This document shows, in pieces, positions 21,398-29,962 of a DNA stretch of 64,000 nt; position 1 is the stretch's first letter, and each line of letters starts with the position of its first letter. The stretch covers positions 310,001-374,000 of the forward strand of contig NZ_JACXZA010000006.1 of assembly GCF_014779765.1 (NCBI RefSeq), written 5' to 3'. The DNA is from Paenibacillus terricola (GTDB lineage: Bacteria > Bacillota > Bacilli > Paenibacillales > Paenibacillaceae). The position numbers were made by a program, and so were the translations under genes. The notes under the pieces were generated by a model. The model did not search any database. It saw nothing but the letters and a program-made list of their open reading frames with translations, and had not been told where the DNA came from.

Positions 21398-21600
21398 AAC
21401 CGCAAGGCTTCTCCTTGCGGTTATCAATAACCGAAGTCGTGTCCCCCCTCAACAACGCTTACGAGGTTAGCTGTCGGATTCGGGCGGTTGAAGTCGCCCT
21501 ACGATGCGTGCACACCGATTCACCCCTGGCGCTTATGCTGCATAGAGCGCCGTTGGTTCCCCCGTTTTCCTTTCAGAAATTCAGCGAATATGTGATGCGC
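21398..21600 (-). promoter_or_regulatory. c-di-AMP riboswitch (ydaO/yuaA class) with terminator
   Basis: The minus strand carries the class motifs in order: GGGGGAACC (21563-21555), GGGGTGAATC, AGGG, then CCCGAATCCGACAGCTAACC and TCGTAAGCG (to about 21455). A terminator, AACCGCAAGG-AGAAG-CCTTGCGGTT then TTTT, follows at 21422-21395. In this class c-di-AMP binding favours termination, turning off potassium and osmolyte uptake genes. Confidence 0.92.
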
Positions 21601-21777
21601 TAATCATAACGCCATCACCTATTACTGTAAAATCGCGTTTTGGGGCAAAAAAGATTAGAAAGATTGTAGCTGCAAGAATGTAAACGCTTGCTATCGTGCG
21701 TCTTATCGATTATTTAAGCTAGAGCTGCCATTTTCTCGCGCTTGCGCATATTGTCACACAATTCAGTCGACCAACTA

Positions 21778-22170
21778 TCACTGCACGTCCAACTTTTTCT
21801 TCTTCGTAATATGGAGCTCGCCTTGCATGACGTGAAGATAAACGGTGTAACTTCCCCCTGCAGCAAAAGTATATTCCGCAGCATATTGACCGTTGCCTAT
21901 GGAAGCTGTCTTCACATATTCAGGCAGCCCTTTGTTGTCCGGTTTGCGAATATCGATCTGGATATCCGGCGTTATGTCGCTGCTCAGGCCTGTCGTCTGC
22001 ACGATCAATTTGCCTGGCAGATTGGCCTTCATTACGACAGGATCGCTTACCAGATCCACGGTTACGTCCTTCGGATCAACTTCACCTTCCTTAGCCGCCG
22101 CCCCGCAGCCAACCAAGCCCATCACAAGTATCAAAACAACTGCAATCGTCAGCCATCTTGTCGATTTCAT
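21778..22170 (-). CDS. FixH/YtkA-like lipoprotein
   Basis: 130 residues. The lipoprotein signal is STRWLTIAVVLILVMGLVGC. The mature domain is an Ig-like fold of the FixH/YtkA type (VVMKANLPGKLIVQTTG, KTASIGNGQYAAEYTFAAGG, SYTVYLHVMQGELH). The ATG at 22170 has GGAAGG 10 bases upstream; alternatives at 22176 and 22188 are less well placed. It is anchored outside the membrane; some relatives handle copper or respiratory enzymes, but no partner is nearby. Confidence 0.75.
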   Translation of the reverse strand: MKSTRWLTIAVVLILVMGLVGCGAAAKEGEVDPKDVTVDLVSDPVVMKANLPGKLIVQTTGLSSDITPDIQIDIRKPDNKGLPEYVKTASIGNGQYAAEYTFAAGGSYTVYLHVMQGELHITKKKKLDVQ

Positions 22171-22350
22171 CGCCATCCGTCCTTCCATCCTTTGCTGATC
22201 TACAACATTATACCCTTTGATGGTCGCAGCTAGTAGGAAAGTAACGGGATCGTCAAATTTGACTATTCCGTGACTATGGTCACAATGTGCGTAATGTCAC
22301 CTCTTGAAGTAACATAATGGCATACGCTCGTTTAAGCGCGGTTAACAACA

Positions 22351-22494
22351 GGGGATGAAGTGTGGATAGACCGCTCTTACCAGACTCCAAGCGAGACTTA
22401 TTCACATTTTACGCGGGGTTCGACTGCGCTTTGATCCAATCGCGGCAATTGTCGGCTGGATAAATGTTAGCATCCGGGGATGAAGTGTGGACAA
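22351..22494. other. Intergenic cluster of DnaA-box-like 9-mers with a direct repeat
   Basis: GGGGATGAAGTGTGGA occurs exactly at 22351-22366 and 22476-22491. Within or between the copies lie TGTGGATAG (22361), TTATTCACA (22398) and TGTGGACAA (22486), each one base from the DnaA box TTATCCACA or its complement. No gene is visible in 22189-22569. Confidence 0.4.
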
Positions 22495-22529
22495 AACAAA
22501 ACACTCGGGTTGGGACCTCATAATAAAAA

Positions 22530-22560
22530 CAACCGAGCAGATCTTCATCTGCTCGGCTGT
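22530..22560 (-). terminator. Terminator of the PL4 gene
   Basis: CCGAGCAGAT (22533-22542) pairs with ATCTGCTCGG (22547-22556), followed on the minus strand by TTGTTTTTATT. Confidence 0.85.
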
Positions 22561-22569
22561 CTATAGTAT

Positions 22570-24228
22570 TTAGTTACCCAACTCCACGCAATCGTATGCC
22601 CAACCTGCGCTCAGGTAGGTGCCTAGGTCAGAGGAGCCGCTGATCGGCGAGATGCTTAAGGTGTTCGAACCGTTCACGAAATAGGACGCTGGGATACTCC
22701 ACGAGAACGTCGTGTTGTTGCCGCGGTAGGTCCCGATCGTCACGCTCCGTGAGTCTGGCTGCGACGAGGCAGACGGATTGGATAAAGTATGACCGTTGAT
22801 CGTCACGCTTGGTCGGCCATTGTTATACGCCGTTGTGATGCCGATCTTCAGCGTATGCGCAGCTGCTGCCTGCGTTGCGTTCAGCGAGAACGTCACAACC
22901 GTTGGCGTGTTCTGCCCTCGGAATTGTACCGCTGGGAACTTGTTCGTCGCGCTTCCAACCGCGTATGTGACGGGTCCCCAGCTTGGGTTGCGGCTGTCAG
23001 ACGGATGGCGAACGGCAATCGTCTGTCCGTTCAACAACTCGAGCGGCGTGCCGTCCCAGTTGCCGATACGCCAGATCGTCGACGTCGTACTTGGATCATT
23101 GTTGATCGTACGCGTGTTGAGCGTCGTGGTGCTGCCTGCGTTTACGGTCACATTTTCCGAATAGACGCCTAGTTCGCCCTTGTACACCGTCATCGTATAC
23201 GTACCTGGCTTCAGGCCGTAAGTGCCTGCTGCGCCCGTCGAGGAAGCTGTGCTCCAATATTGGGCGGTGCTGTTCGCGAAGCCGATCGTGTACGTATAAC
23301 CCGACTGCATACCGGAGAGACCATTCAGAACAACGTTGCCGCGCGAGGAAACCCAGCCTTGCAGATTGAGACCCGACATCCAGCTGAAATCAGGCACGCT
23401 TGGCGTAGTGCCCGTCGTAAATACAAGCGCATAAGGACCATGCAGACCCATGCGATAGGCTTCTGTCTGCGCGTGGCCGGAGTTCATGTAGTTATACACT
23501 TCCGTATCTCCGCCGGACTGGAATTGGATATCGCGGAAGAACGGACCGCCCGAGCTCGACTCGCGATTGCCATACGCCATGAAGACGCCGACGCCATTGC
23601 CCGTTACGCCTGCGATGCTTAGGTCTTTCGCTTGGCTGTTGCCGTAATATTTCGACGCGGTATAACCGTTCGAGAAGCCGAAAACGTCGGAGCTTTCGAC
23701 CGCACCCGTGTTATTGAGCGTCTTGGATGCCGTCGGTACATTCGTCAGCACACTGCTTTTGCCGCGAAAAATATACCTCAGCTCGCCCACAGACGGTTCA
23801 GCCGTCACATAGGTCGCCATATAGATAATGTTCTCACCGCCACGCGAAGCGTAGTAGTGCGTTAACGTGCTGGTCGCAACCGTGATATTCACGGTCGAGC
23901 CGGATGGCGATTTGCCCCAAGTAACCGTCGCGCTGCCAAGACCCGAGCCGATATGCGATGGCTTCGAGCCGATGAGCTCTGTTCCGTTCAGCTTAGCCGA
24001 GGTCATGTCACCGTTGCTTTTGTTAATCGTGTACACGAGACCTGCGCCTGTGTCGACGACAACGGTCGATCCATTATCCGTCACATATACAGTTGCCGCG
24101 AACGCAGAGGGGCTCGGTACGAAGCAGACTAACGCAATTGTGATCGATAACATAAGCATGAATAGCCGTTTTCCAGATAACCAACGTTGTTCAAAAACGG
24201 GATGACTGCCAGCTGTCCAATTCATCAT
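22570..24228 (-). CDS. Rhamnogalacturonan endolyase, polysaccharide lyase family 4
   Basis: 552 residues. A signal peptide (hydrophobic core around 20-40, ending PSAFA) precedes a catalytic beta-sandwich (about 45-300, with RYIFRGKSSVL and YRMGLHGPYALVFT), a fibronectin-III-like domain (about 305-375, YTMTVYKGELGVYSENVTVNAG) and a C-terminal jelly-roll binding domain (IWRIGNWDGTPLELLNG to WAYDCVELGN). This three-domain order is that of PL4 enzymes, which cleave rhamnogalacturonan I by beta-elimination. GAAGGA lies upstream of the ATG. It acts outside the cell on pectin. Confidence 0.88.
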   Translation of the reverse strand: MMNWTAGSHPVFEQRWLSGKRLFMLMLSITIALVCFVPSPSAFAATVYVTDNGSTVVVDTGAGLVYTINKSNGDMTSAKLNGTELIGSKPSHIGSGLGSATVTWGKSPSGSTVNITVATSTLTHYYASRGGENIIYMATYVTAEPSVGELRYIFRGKSSVLTNVPTASKTLNNTGAVESSDVFGFSNGYTASKYYGNSQAKDLSIAGVTGNGVGVFMAYGNRESSSGGPFFRDIQFQSGGDTEVYNYMNSGHAQTEAYRMGLHGPYALVFTTGTTPSVPDFSWMSGLNLQGWVSSRGNVVLNGLSGMQSGYTYTIGFANSTAQYWSTASSTGAAGTYGLKPGTYTMTVYKGELGVYSENVTVNAGSTTTLNTRTINNDPSTTSTIWRIGNWDGTPLELLNGQTIAVRHPSDSRNPSWGPVTYAVGSATNKFPAVQFRGQNTPTVVTFSLNATQAAAAHTLKIGITTAYNNGRPSVTINGHTLSNPSASSQPDSRSVTIGTYRGNNTTFSWSIPASYFVNGSNTLSISPISGSSDLGTYLSAGWAYDCVELGN

Positions 24229-24470
24229 TCACACATCCTTCTCTAATCGTTTGAAATCGCTTACAAAATTACTTGAACGAGCCTATCATGCTGTAGAGAA
24301 ACCGTCATTGTGCTCCCATCAACATCGATATTGGCCTATTCTCACCTCCAATCGTTAACATCCATATAATACCATAACAGAAATGTAAAGGTCATTGGAC
24401 CTTAAGACCCGTTGGTGGTCCTATGCCGAATAGCCCATACGGTGCCCGCGAAATATCGCCTTCTAGCAGC

Positions 24471-24504
24471 AAGAAAGCGAAGCCTTATGCGGCTTCGCTT
24501 TCTT
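24471..24504 (-). terminator. Terminator of the SLH protein gene
   Basis: A perfect 14-bp stem, AAGAAAGCGAAGCC and GGCTTCGCTTTCTT, with a 6-base loop, 22 bases beyond the stop. Confidence 0.75.
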
Positions 24505-24525
24505 CTGAATTGCAAGTCTTGCTGT

Positions 24526-27500
24526 TTATTTAGTAACCGTTACATAGTTGAAATCTGGAATGAGCAAGCCCGAAGATTCGGACAGCTGTGCTCTATTGTT
24601 ACCGTTCGTTTTGACAAATTTGATCTCGACTACCTTACCTGACTCGATGGCATTGATGATATGCTCAGCGTATTGGTCGAGCAGATTGATCGTATAGTCA
24701 TTTTCTTCCGGCGTATTCCAGTCCGGGCGAACAATAAATCCGCGCAGCGCGTACTCAACACCATCCACTCGGACGACTAGACCAGCAGCAGACGTCTGAT
24801 AACCTTGCTCGAATCCCTTAGCGAATTGGAGTCGCAGCGATCCATGATTGTAACTAGCAGTAGGGGTGCCTGGCGCCTCTATCTGCTTCACGACACTTGT
24901 TTCAAGGCTGTCTGGATACATATCCATAGTCCAGCCCTTAACCCCCTGCATATTGAGACTGACTGATAACTCGCCTGCAGGTATAGGATTATCAAAACTC
25001 AGGTAGAAATAATATCGGTTAATCGAATAACCGCTGTTCACGTTAGTAGGATGATACTCTTGTCCATTCACGCGAATTGTGTAACGAGCATTATCCATCA
25101 ATACGTTCGAATCATTATCGTAAGGATTCAGGCCCGGCTTGATTTCAATTTGCATCCATTGACGGTCAGAACTGATAACCGCAAGCTGAATCGATTCATC
25201 CACTACATCGATTTGGCGATTCGTGAAGGCTGTTGCCTTATTCCTTGCATCGGACTCATCTTGAACGGACGTCCCGGAGTATGTTAATCCCAAAGTAGGC
25301 AGATCGTCAGATTTAATTCCGCTAACGGCAAGCTTCAAGTAGGCTCCAATCACACCGTATTGCTGTGTAGAGTTGACGAGCTCCACTTTGCTGATTTGTC
25401 CATGCGTGAGAGTGAATTCCGTCGTTGCCGGCACGCTCGAAGAATCAAGATGCTCACCATAGTAGAGATACATAGTGTCTAGTGCTTTATTAATATAAAT
25501 TTGATACAGAGAAGGCGGGTACGTATCCAGCGAGCTTACAACTTCCTGATCAAACACGATCGACGTTACCTGACTCGATACATAATCATGGCTCGCATCC
25601 TTGATAACAAACTCAACGCGAGCTGTTGCTTGATAGCTTTCCAGTCGCACACCCGTATTAAATTCCTGAACGGTATTCACTTTCGTGCTATCAACATTGA
25701 AATAAGGCCACTTGTCAACATAAATGAGATCATTGCCCTTGCCTGCATGTCCTTCAAGCACAGCTTTCACATCGGATTCCCAGTGACCGTTCATCTGATT
25801 CACAACCATATACAGTTCAGCAGGAGCATTGAGCTTGTAGCGTACCCAGATCTCTCCGTCCTTCATATATGCCTGCGGATAACCCTCTGCAAAATAGGAA
25901 TCGACATAGTTGCCCGTGCTTACGTTATCCGTGCCATTCCGACGAACGATAAGCTCATAAGTCTTCGTTGCCGTGACCGAGCCTGTGACCGTTACCGTGA
26001 GATTAACAAACCGATCGTTCTGGTTATCTCTTGTGACGACACCACTGTTCGAAACTACAGACTCATTATCCGAAGACCAAGCAATTACTGCATCTGGGAA
26101 AGCGGACAAGGATGTCACCAGATTCAGGTTTGATACGATATTGCTCGCATCTGTATTATTGGACAGATATACCGCGTCAATCGCATCGAGAATGTCAGTG
26201 AATACTTCCTCGCTGACCGTAATCGTAGTCTGAGCAGACTTCGCGCCGTCTACAGTTACAACTTTCACTGTTGCGGAGCCTGCTTTCTTAGCGGTGACAA
26301 GACCTTTCTGATCGACCGTTACAACATCGGAGTTATCCAGAACGGACCATGTTACATCCTTGTTCGTTGCGTTGCTTGGCGTAACTGTTGCCGTCAATTG
26401 CTTCGTATTCCCAACAGACAGCTTAACATTCGTTTCTTGAATCGAGACGCCATCTACTGCAACAGTAGTGCTGCCCCCTGTTCCGCCTCCGTTGCCACCA
26501 TTATCACCATTACCACCATTACCACCGGTGCTGCCTCCATTGGAGCCACCCGTCGAAGGCGTTCCTGTGGATGGCGTGCTTCCGCCTGTGTTATTGCTGC
26601 TATCTGTCGGATTCGTTACTGGCTTATCGTTGACAGAAGCACTTGATCCGTTCTGGTTCGTTACTTTCTCGACTTTCACATTACCTTTAAGGTTTGTGTC
26701 AGTCTCCGTAACCAGCTCTTTAATCGAGCCGTTGGCTGTAATTTCTGCAGTTGCAGACTGATTGACTACTTTATTGAACGTACCGTCGAGTACGATTTCT
26801 TGTCCTGCCGCCACATCAGCAGGAATCTCAACCGTCTCAAAACCGCCGCCTGTCAGCTCTTTCGTTACGAGAAGGGCACCGCTTTCCAGACGTGTAACTG
26901 AAACCGACGTGCTGCCGGTAGCAAGAATACGTACCTTGCCATTGTACTTATTGACAACAAGCGCACCATTCACATCTACGCTATTGAAAATGACAGAATG
27001 CTCGCCGCCGCCTTCTACGAATACGGAGCCTTCAATCTGTACATTGCTCAGCGTCACTTCGCCTTCTCCAACGCCTTCCGTAATGTAGAGGTCGCCGGAA
27101 ATCTTCATATCCTTCAACTCTGCGCCAGCAGCATTAACGACAACATTACCTTGAACATCGCCAGTATGCTCGCCAGAAGCGTTAACCAGGTCCTGAATGA
27201 GATTATTGAAAATCGTAACAGCTTCCGCTCTCGTCAAATGCGCCTGCGGTTTAAAGCTGCCGTCCGGCATACCGTTGATGACTTTCTGACCAGCAAGCGA
27301 AGCTACTGCATCCTTCGCCCAAGCTGCGATATCGCCGCTATCCGCGAATGAAGCAGAATTCGAGCCAGCGCTGATATGGAATGCGTTGAACAACATCACT
27401 GCCGCTTCTTGGCGTGTAATTTCATTGTTCGGCAGCGCCTTACCGTTAACGCCATTCATTACGTCTGCTGTGCTCAGCTTAATTAATGCATCCGCATACC

Positions 27501-27786
27501 AAGCTTCGGACTTCACGTCGGAGAAAGGATTATCTCCTTTGTCCGTATACTTCATAATGTTGTTGACCATCGTTGCGAATTCAGCTCTTGTAATCTGATC
27601 ATTCGGCCGGAAATTGCCGCCGGAACCTTGTACAACCCCGTACCCGCTCCACTTATCAATCGCCGCTTGCGCCCAATGGCTCTGCGAATCTTGCAACTTC
27701 ATTGCCGATACAGGAGCAGCGACTGTCATAATCATGACTAGTAGAGCTACCATTAGCGAAATACTTCTTCTCATAGAATTCTTCAC
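24526..27786 (-). CDS. Large SLH-domain cell-surface protein with Ig-like repeats
   Basis: 1086 residues. A signal peptide is followed by three SLH domains (about 30-200: SHWAQAAIDKWSGYGVVQG, ITRAEFATMVNN, LTRAEAVTIFNN), which bind pyruvylated wall polymer. Next come a beta-helix-like segment (about 210-380), a Gly/Ser/Thr/Asn linker, a Big_2 Ig-like domain (VSIQETNVKLSVGNTKQLTA, about 450-530), an atrophied Ig-like domain (about 535-620) and a long C-terminal beta-rich region without a recognised catalytic motif. GTG 27786 is chosen because AGAGGGG lies 8 bases upstream. Probably a surface adhesin or structural protein. Confidence 0.88.
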   Translation of the reverse strand: MKNSMRRSISLMVALLVMIMTVAAPVSAMKLQDSQSHWAQAAIDKWSGYGVVQGSGGNFRPNDQITRAEFATMVNNIMKYTDKGDNPFSDVKSEAWYADALIKLSTADVMNGVNGKALPNNEITRQEAAVMLFNAFHISAGSNSASFADSGDIAAWAKDAVASLAGQKVINGMPDGSFKPQAHLTRAEAVTIFNNLIQDLVNASGEHTGDVQGNVVVNAAGAELKDMKISGDLYITEGVGEGEVTLSNVQIEGSVFVEGGGEHSVIFNSVDVNGALVVNKYNGKVRILATGSTSVSVTRLESGALLVTKELTGGGFETVEIPADVAAGQEIVLDGTFNKVVNQSATAEITANGSIKELVTETDTNLKGNVKVEKVTNQNGSSASVNDKPVTNPTDSSNNTGGSTPSTGTPSTGGSNGGSTGGNGGNGDNGGNGGGTGGSTTVAVDGVSIQETNVKLSVGNTKQLTATVTPSNATNKDVTWSVLDNSDVVTVDQKGLVTAKKAGSATVKVVTVDGAKSAQTTITVSEEVFTDILDAIDAVYLSNNTDASNIVSNLNLVTSLSAFPDAVIAWSSDNESVVSNSGVVTRDNQNDRFVNLTVTVTGSVTATKTYELIVRRNGTDNVSTGNYVDSYFAEGYPQAYMKDGEIWVRYKLNAPAELYMVVNQMNGHWESDVKAVLEGHAGKGNDLIYVDKWPYFNVDSTKVNTVQEFNTGVRLESYQATARVEFVIKDASHDYVSSQVTSIVFDQEVVSSLDTYPPSLYQIYINKALDTMYLYYGEHLDSSSVPATTEFTLTHGQISKVELVNSTQQYGVIGAYLKLAVSGIKSDDLPTLGLTYSGTSVQDESDARNKATAFTNRQIDVVDESIQLAVISSDRQWMQIEIKPGLNPYDNDSNVLMDNARYTIRVNGQEYHPTNVNSGYSINRYYFYLSFDNPIPAGELSVSLNMQGVKGWTMDMYPDSLETSVVKQIEAPGTPTASYNHGSLRLQFAKGFEQGYQTSAAGLVVRVDGVEYALRGFIVRPDWNTPEENDYTINLLDQYAEHIINAIESGKVVEIKFVKTNGNNRAQLSESSGLLIPDFNYVTVTK

Positions 27787-28019
27787 AATCCAAACCCCTC
27801 TCATACAAATTCATACATAATTCGGCAAAATCTCTCATCCATATGCCAGTATACGCAGGACTAAACTATCATTTCAATACCTTTGATTTCCAAATCGTTA
27901 AACTTTGATTAAAATTTTTAAGCTTTATTTACTAGAAAACTAGGAATTACAACCCAATACACGAGGAATAGAGTTCTATAGCCCCGGCACCATACTACTA
28001 ACCTATGTGAATACAAAAG

Positions 28020-28048
28020 AGCGGAGCCCGCTGTCGTGCGGCTCCGCT
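28020..28048 (-). terminator. Terminator of the tautomerase-CMD gene
   Basis: AGCGGAGCC (28020-28028) pairs with GGCTCCGCT (28040-28048), followed on the minus strand by CTTTTGTATT. Confidence 0.8.
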
Positions 28049-28066
28049 TCTTAACTTAAGACATGC

Positions 28067-28864
28067 TTACGCTAGAACTTCCTTAACCACATTGAGCGCT
28101 GAGGCTGCGCGAGGCCAACCCGCGTAGAAGGCGAGATGCGTGAACGTCTCCGTTAGTTCCTCCACGCTCAATCCGTTGTCGATCGCCAGCCGGAGATGAT
28201 ACGGAAGCTGCTCCGTCATCCCGCTTGCGGCGAGCGCCGCGACAGTAATTAAGCTGCGGTCGCGCAGCGACAGCTGTCCTCTCCGCCACACATCGCCGAA
28301 CAGTACGTCTTCCGAGTAACGCACGAATGTCGGAGCAATCGCCCCGTATGCTTCCCTCGCGGAGGAAGTGATCACCTGGTTCATAGGCGGCTCTGCCTGA
28401 AACGCTTCGGCCCCTGCAGACAGGCCTGCTGCACGTTCCGCTATAGGTTCTGGCTGCCTCGTCTTGTCACCCGCGGCCATCTGAAGCATCTGCGCCTCCC
28501 CGCGGCCGAACGACCAATCCTCGAACTCCGTCTCTACAACTACGACGAACACATCTTCCTCTCGCATTGGAGCAGCCACAGCCAGTTCCTTCGCCAGCAT
28601 GCCATAAAGGCCTTTCTTCTGCTCGATCGTTCTCCCCGATTTGCAAGTGATCTGAATATACACAAGCCCGTCGCTGCGCTTCACGCCTAAGTACTGCTTA
28701 TCGAAAAAGAACTCTTCACGCTTATGCGCGTGGAACACTTGGAACAAGTCGTCCTCTGGAACATTAAAATGTTGAATTAACGCGCTCGTGATCGTATCCC
28801 TCATGACAGCCAGTTGCCCGGCTTCGTACTGCTGCTCCATGTAACTAACTCGAATGAATGGCAT
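28067..28864 (-). CDS. Tautomerase-carboxymuconolactone decarboxylase fusion protein
   Basis: 265 residues. Residues 1-130 form a tautomerase-superfamily domain of the longer kind (MPFIRVSYMEQQYEAG, with Pro2 as the expected catalytic base, and VFHAHKREEFFFDKQYLGV). Residues 165-262 are a CMD/AhpD-like domain (RDRSLITVAALAASGMTEQL, LRLAIDNGLSVEELTETFTH, AFYAGWPRAASALNVVKE). The CMD part lacks the CxxC of AhpD peroxidases, so decarboxylase-like or hydratase chemistry is more likely. GAGGAAGGA precedes the ATG. It is divergent from a LysR gene, which probably controls it. Confidence 0.82.
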   Translation of the reverse strand: MPFIRVSYMEQQYEAGQLAVMRDTITSALIQHFNVPEDDLFQVFHAHKREEFFFDKQYLGVKRSDGLVYIQITCKSGRTIEQKKGLYGMLAKELAVAAPMREEDVFVVVVETEFEDWSFGRGEAQMLQMAAGDKTRQPEPIAERAAGLSAGAEAFQAEPPMNQVITSSAREAYGAIAPTFVRYSEDVLFGDVWRRGQLSLRDRSLITVAALAASGMTEQLPYHLRLAIDNGLSVEELTETFTHLAFYAGWPRAASALNVVKEVLA

Positions 28865-28956
28865 ATCGGATCATCCTTCCTCTCAGGAACGTTGAAGATG
28901 ATCCCATTGTACGCCTTCCTCCCCAATCTATATAATAGAATAAGATCAATATCTCC

Positions 28957-28971
28957 ATCGATTATATCGAT
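28957..28971. promoter_or_regulatory. LysR-type operator
   Basis: ATCGA-TTATA-TCGAT is a perfect dyad of the T-N11-A type, placed between the divergent tautomerase-CMD and LysR genes and directly ahead of the LysR ribosome site. Confidence 0.6.
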
Positions 28972-28988
28972 CAAGGAGCGAGCTCATT

Positions 28989-29873
28989 ATGGACTTAAAA
29001 GAACTCACCACATTCCAGACAATCGTGCAAGAAGGCACCTTCTCGCGTGCCGCCGAGAAGCTGAACTACGCGCAGTCGACGATTACGAACCAGATTCAGC
29101 GGCTCGAGAAAGAGCTTGGCATTCCGCTGTTCGATCGCGGCTGGGATGCTCAGCTTACGGCAGCAGGACGGCTGTTCGCCGATGAGGTCGATCGTCTCAT
29201 CCAGCACTGGCACGAGGTTGCCGACCTTGCCCGATCGTTGGAGCAGGAGGAGATTGGCACGCTTCGCATCGGCGCTATTGAAGCTATACTGGAGTCGGTG
29301 CTGCCGAACGCCCTGCGACGATTCCAGCAAGTGAAGCCGCGAATCGCATGGCAGATCACCACAGGCAATACCGACACGTTGGCAGAAGCCGCGCTCGAAG
29401 GCAAGTTGGATTTTGCGATCTGCGGAGAGCCGGGCGGCTCGCTGCCGATTTATTTTGAACCCATGTATGAGGAGAAGACGGTCCTAATAGCGGATCGCGC
29501 CCATCCGCTGTGCGGAAGAAGCGAGGTTACTCTCGAGGAGATATTCCGATATCCGATCGTTGCAGGGGGAAGCACCTGCTTGTACGCGCTGCAGTTCGGC
29601 AAGTATCTGGCCAGGTATAAAGAAACGCCAACGCTGCAGCATACGGTGAGCCAGATCTCGTCTATCCCGCATTTGGTGAAAGGCTCGCATGCTATTGGGG
29701 TCGTGCTGTCGTCCACTCCGCTCATCCCCGAGGTAGCGCGTATCCCTGTCACGTTGGAGCTTCCACCGATTGCCGTCGGCTTGCTTGAGACACGCAAACA
29801 GCAGAGTTCATCATCATCAGCGAAGCAGCTACTGCAACAGTTAATAAGAGAAGAGATCAAGGCAGCACATTAG
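28989..29873 (+). CDS. LysR-family transcriptional regulator
   Basis: 294 residues. The N-terminal winged helix is typical (LKELTTFQTIVQEGTFSRAA, TNQIQRLEKELGIPLFDR), followed by a type-2 periplasmic-binding-like effector domain (about 90-290, LRIGAIEAILESVLP). AAGGAG lies 10 bases before the ATG. It is divergent from the tautomerase-CMD fusion gene with a dyad between them, so control of that gene and of itself is expected. The inducer is unknown. Confidence 0.92.
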   Translation: MDLKELTTFQTIVQEGTFSRAAEKLNYAQSTITNQIQRLEKELGIPLFDRGWDAQLTAAGRLFADEVDRLIQHWHEVADLARSLEQEEIGTLRIGAIEAILESVLPNALRRFQQVKPRIAWQITTGNTDTLAEAALEGKLDFAICGEPGGSLPIYFEPMYEEKTVLIADRAHPLCGRSEVTLEEIFRYPIVAGGSTCLYALQFGKYLARYKETPTLQHTVSQISSIPHLVKGSHAIGVVLSSTPLIPEVARIPVTLELPPIAVGLLETRKQQSSSSSAKQLLQQLIREEIKAAH

Positions 29874-29885
29874 CCACACACAAAA

Positions 29886-29952
29886 AGGCGCCCCCGAAAC
29901 CATAGAGGTTGCTGTCACTTAGACAGCCCCTCGGCGGTTCGGTTGAACGCCT
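29886..29952 (-). terminator. Long nested hairpin terminator after kamA
   Basis: Four nested stems stack on one another (AGGCG-CGCCT, CCGAA-TTCGG, GAGG-CCTC, CTGTC-GACAG) and the minus strand ends in TTTTTG. It is an unusually long intrinsic terminator located between convergent genes. Confidence 0.7.
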
Positions 29953-29962
29953 ATCTCGTTAT

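Noticed and set aside
26398-27351. Pro- and Arg-rich plus-strand frames opposite the SLH gene
   Set aside because: Shadows of the Gly/Ser/Thr linker and repeat regions of the SLH protein.
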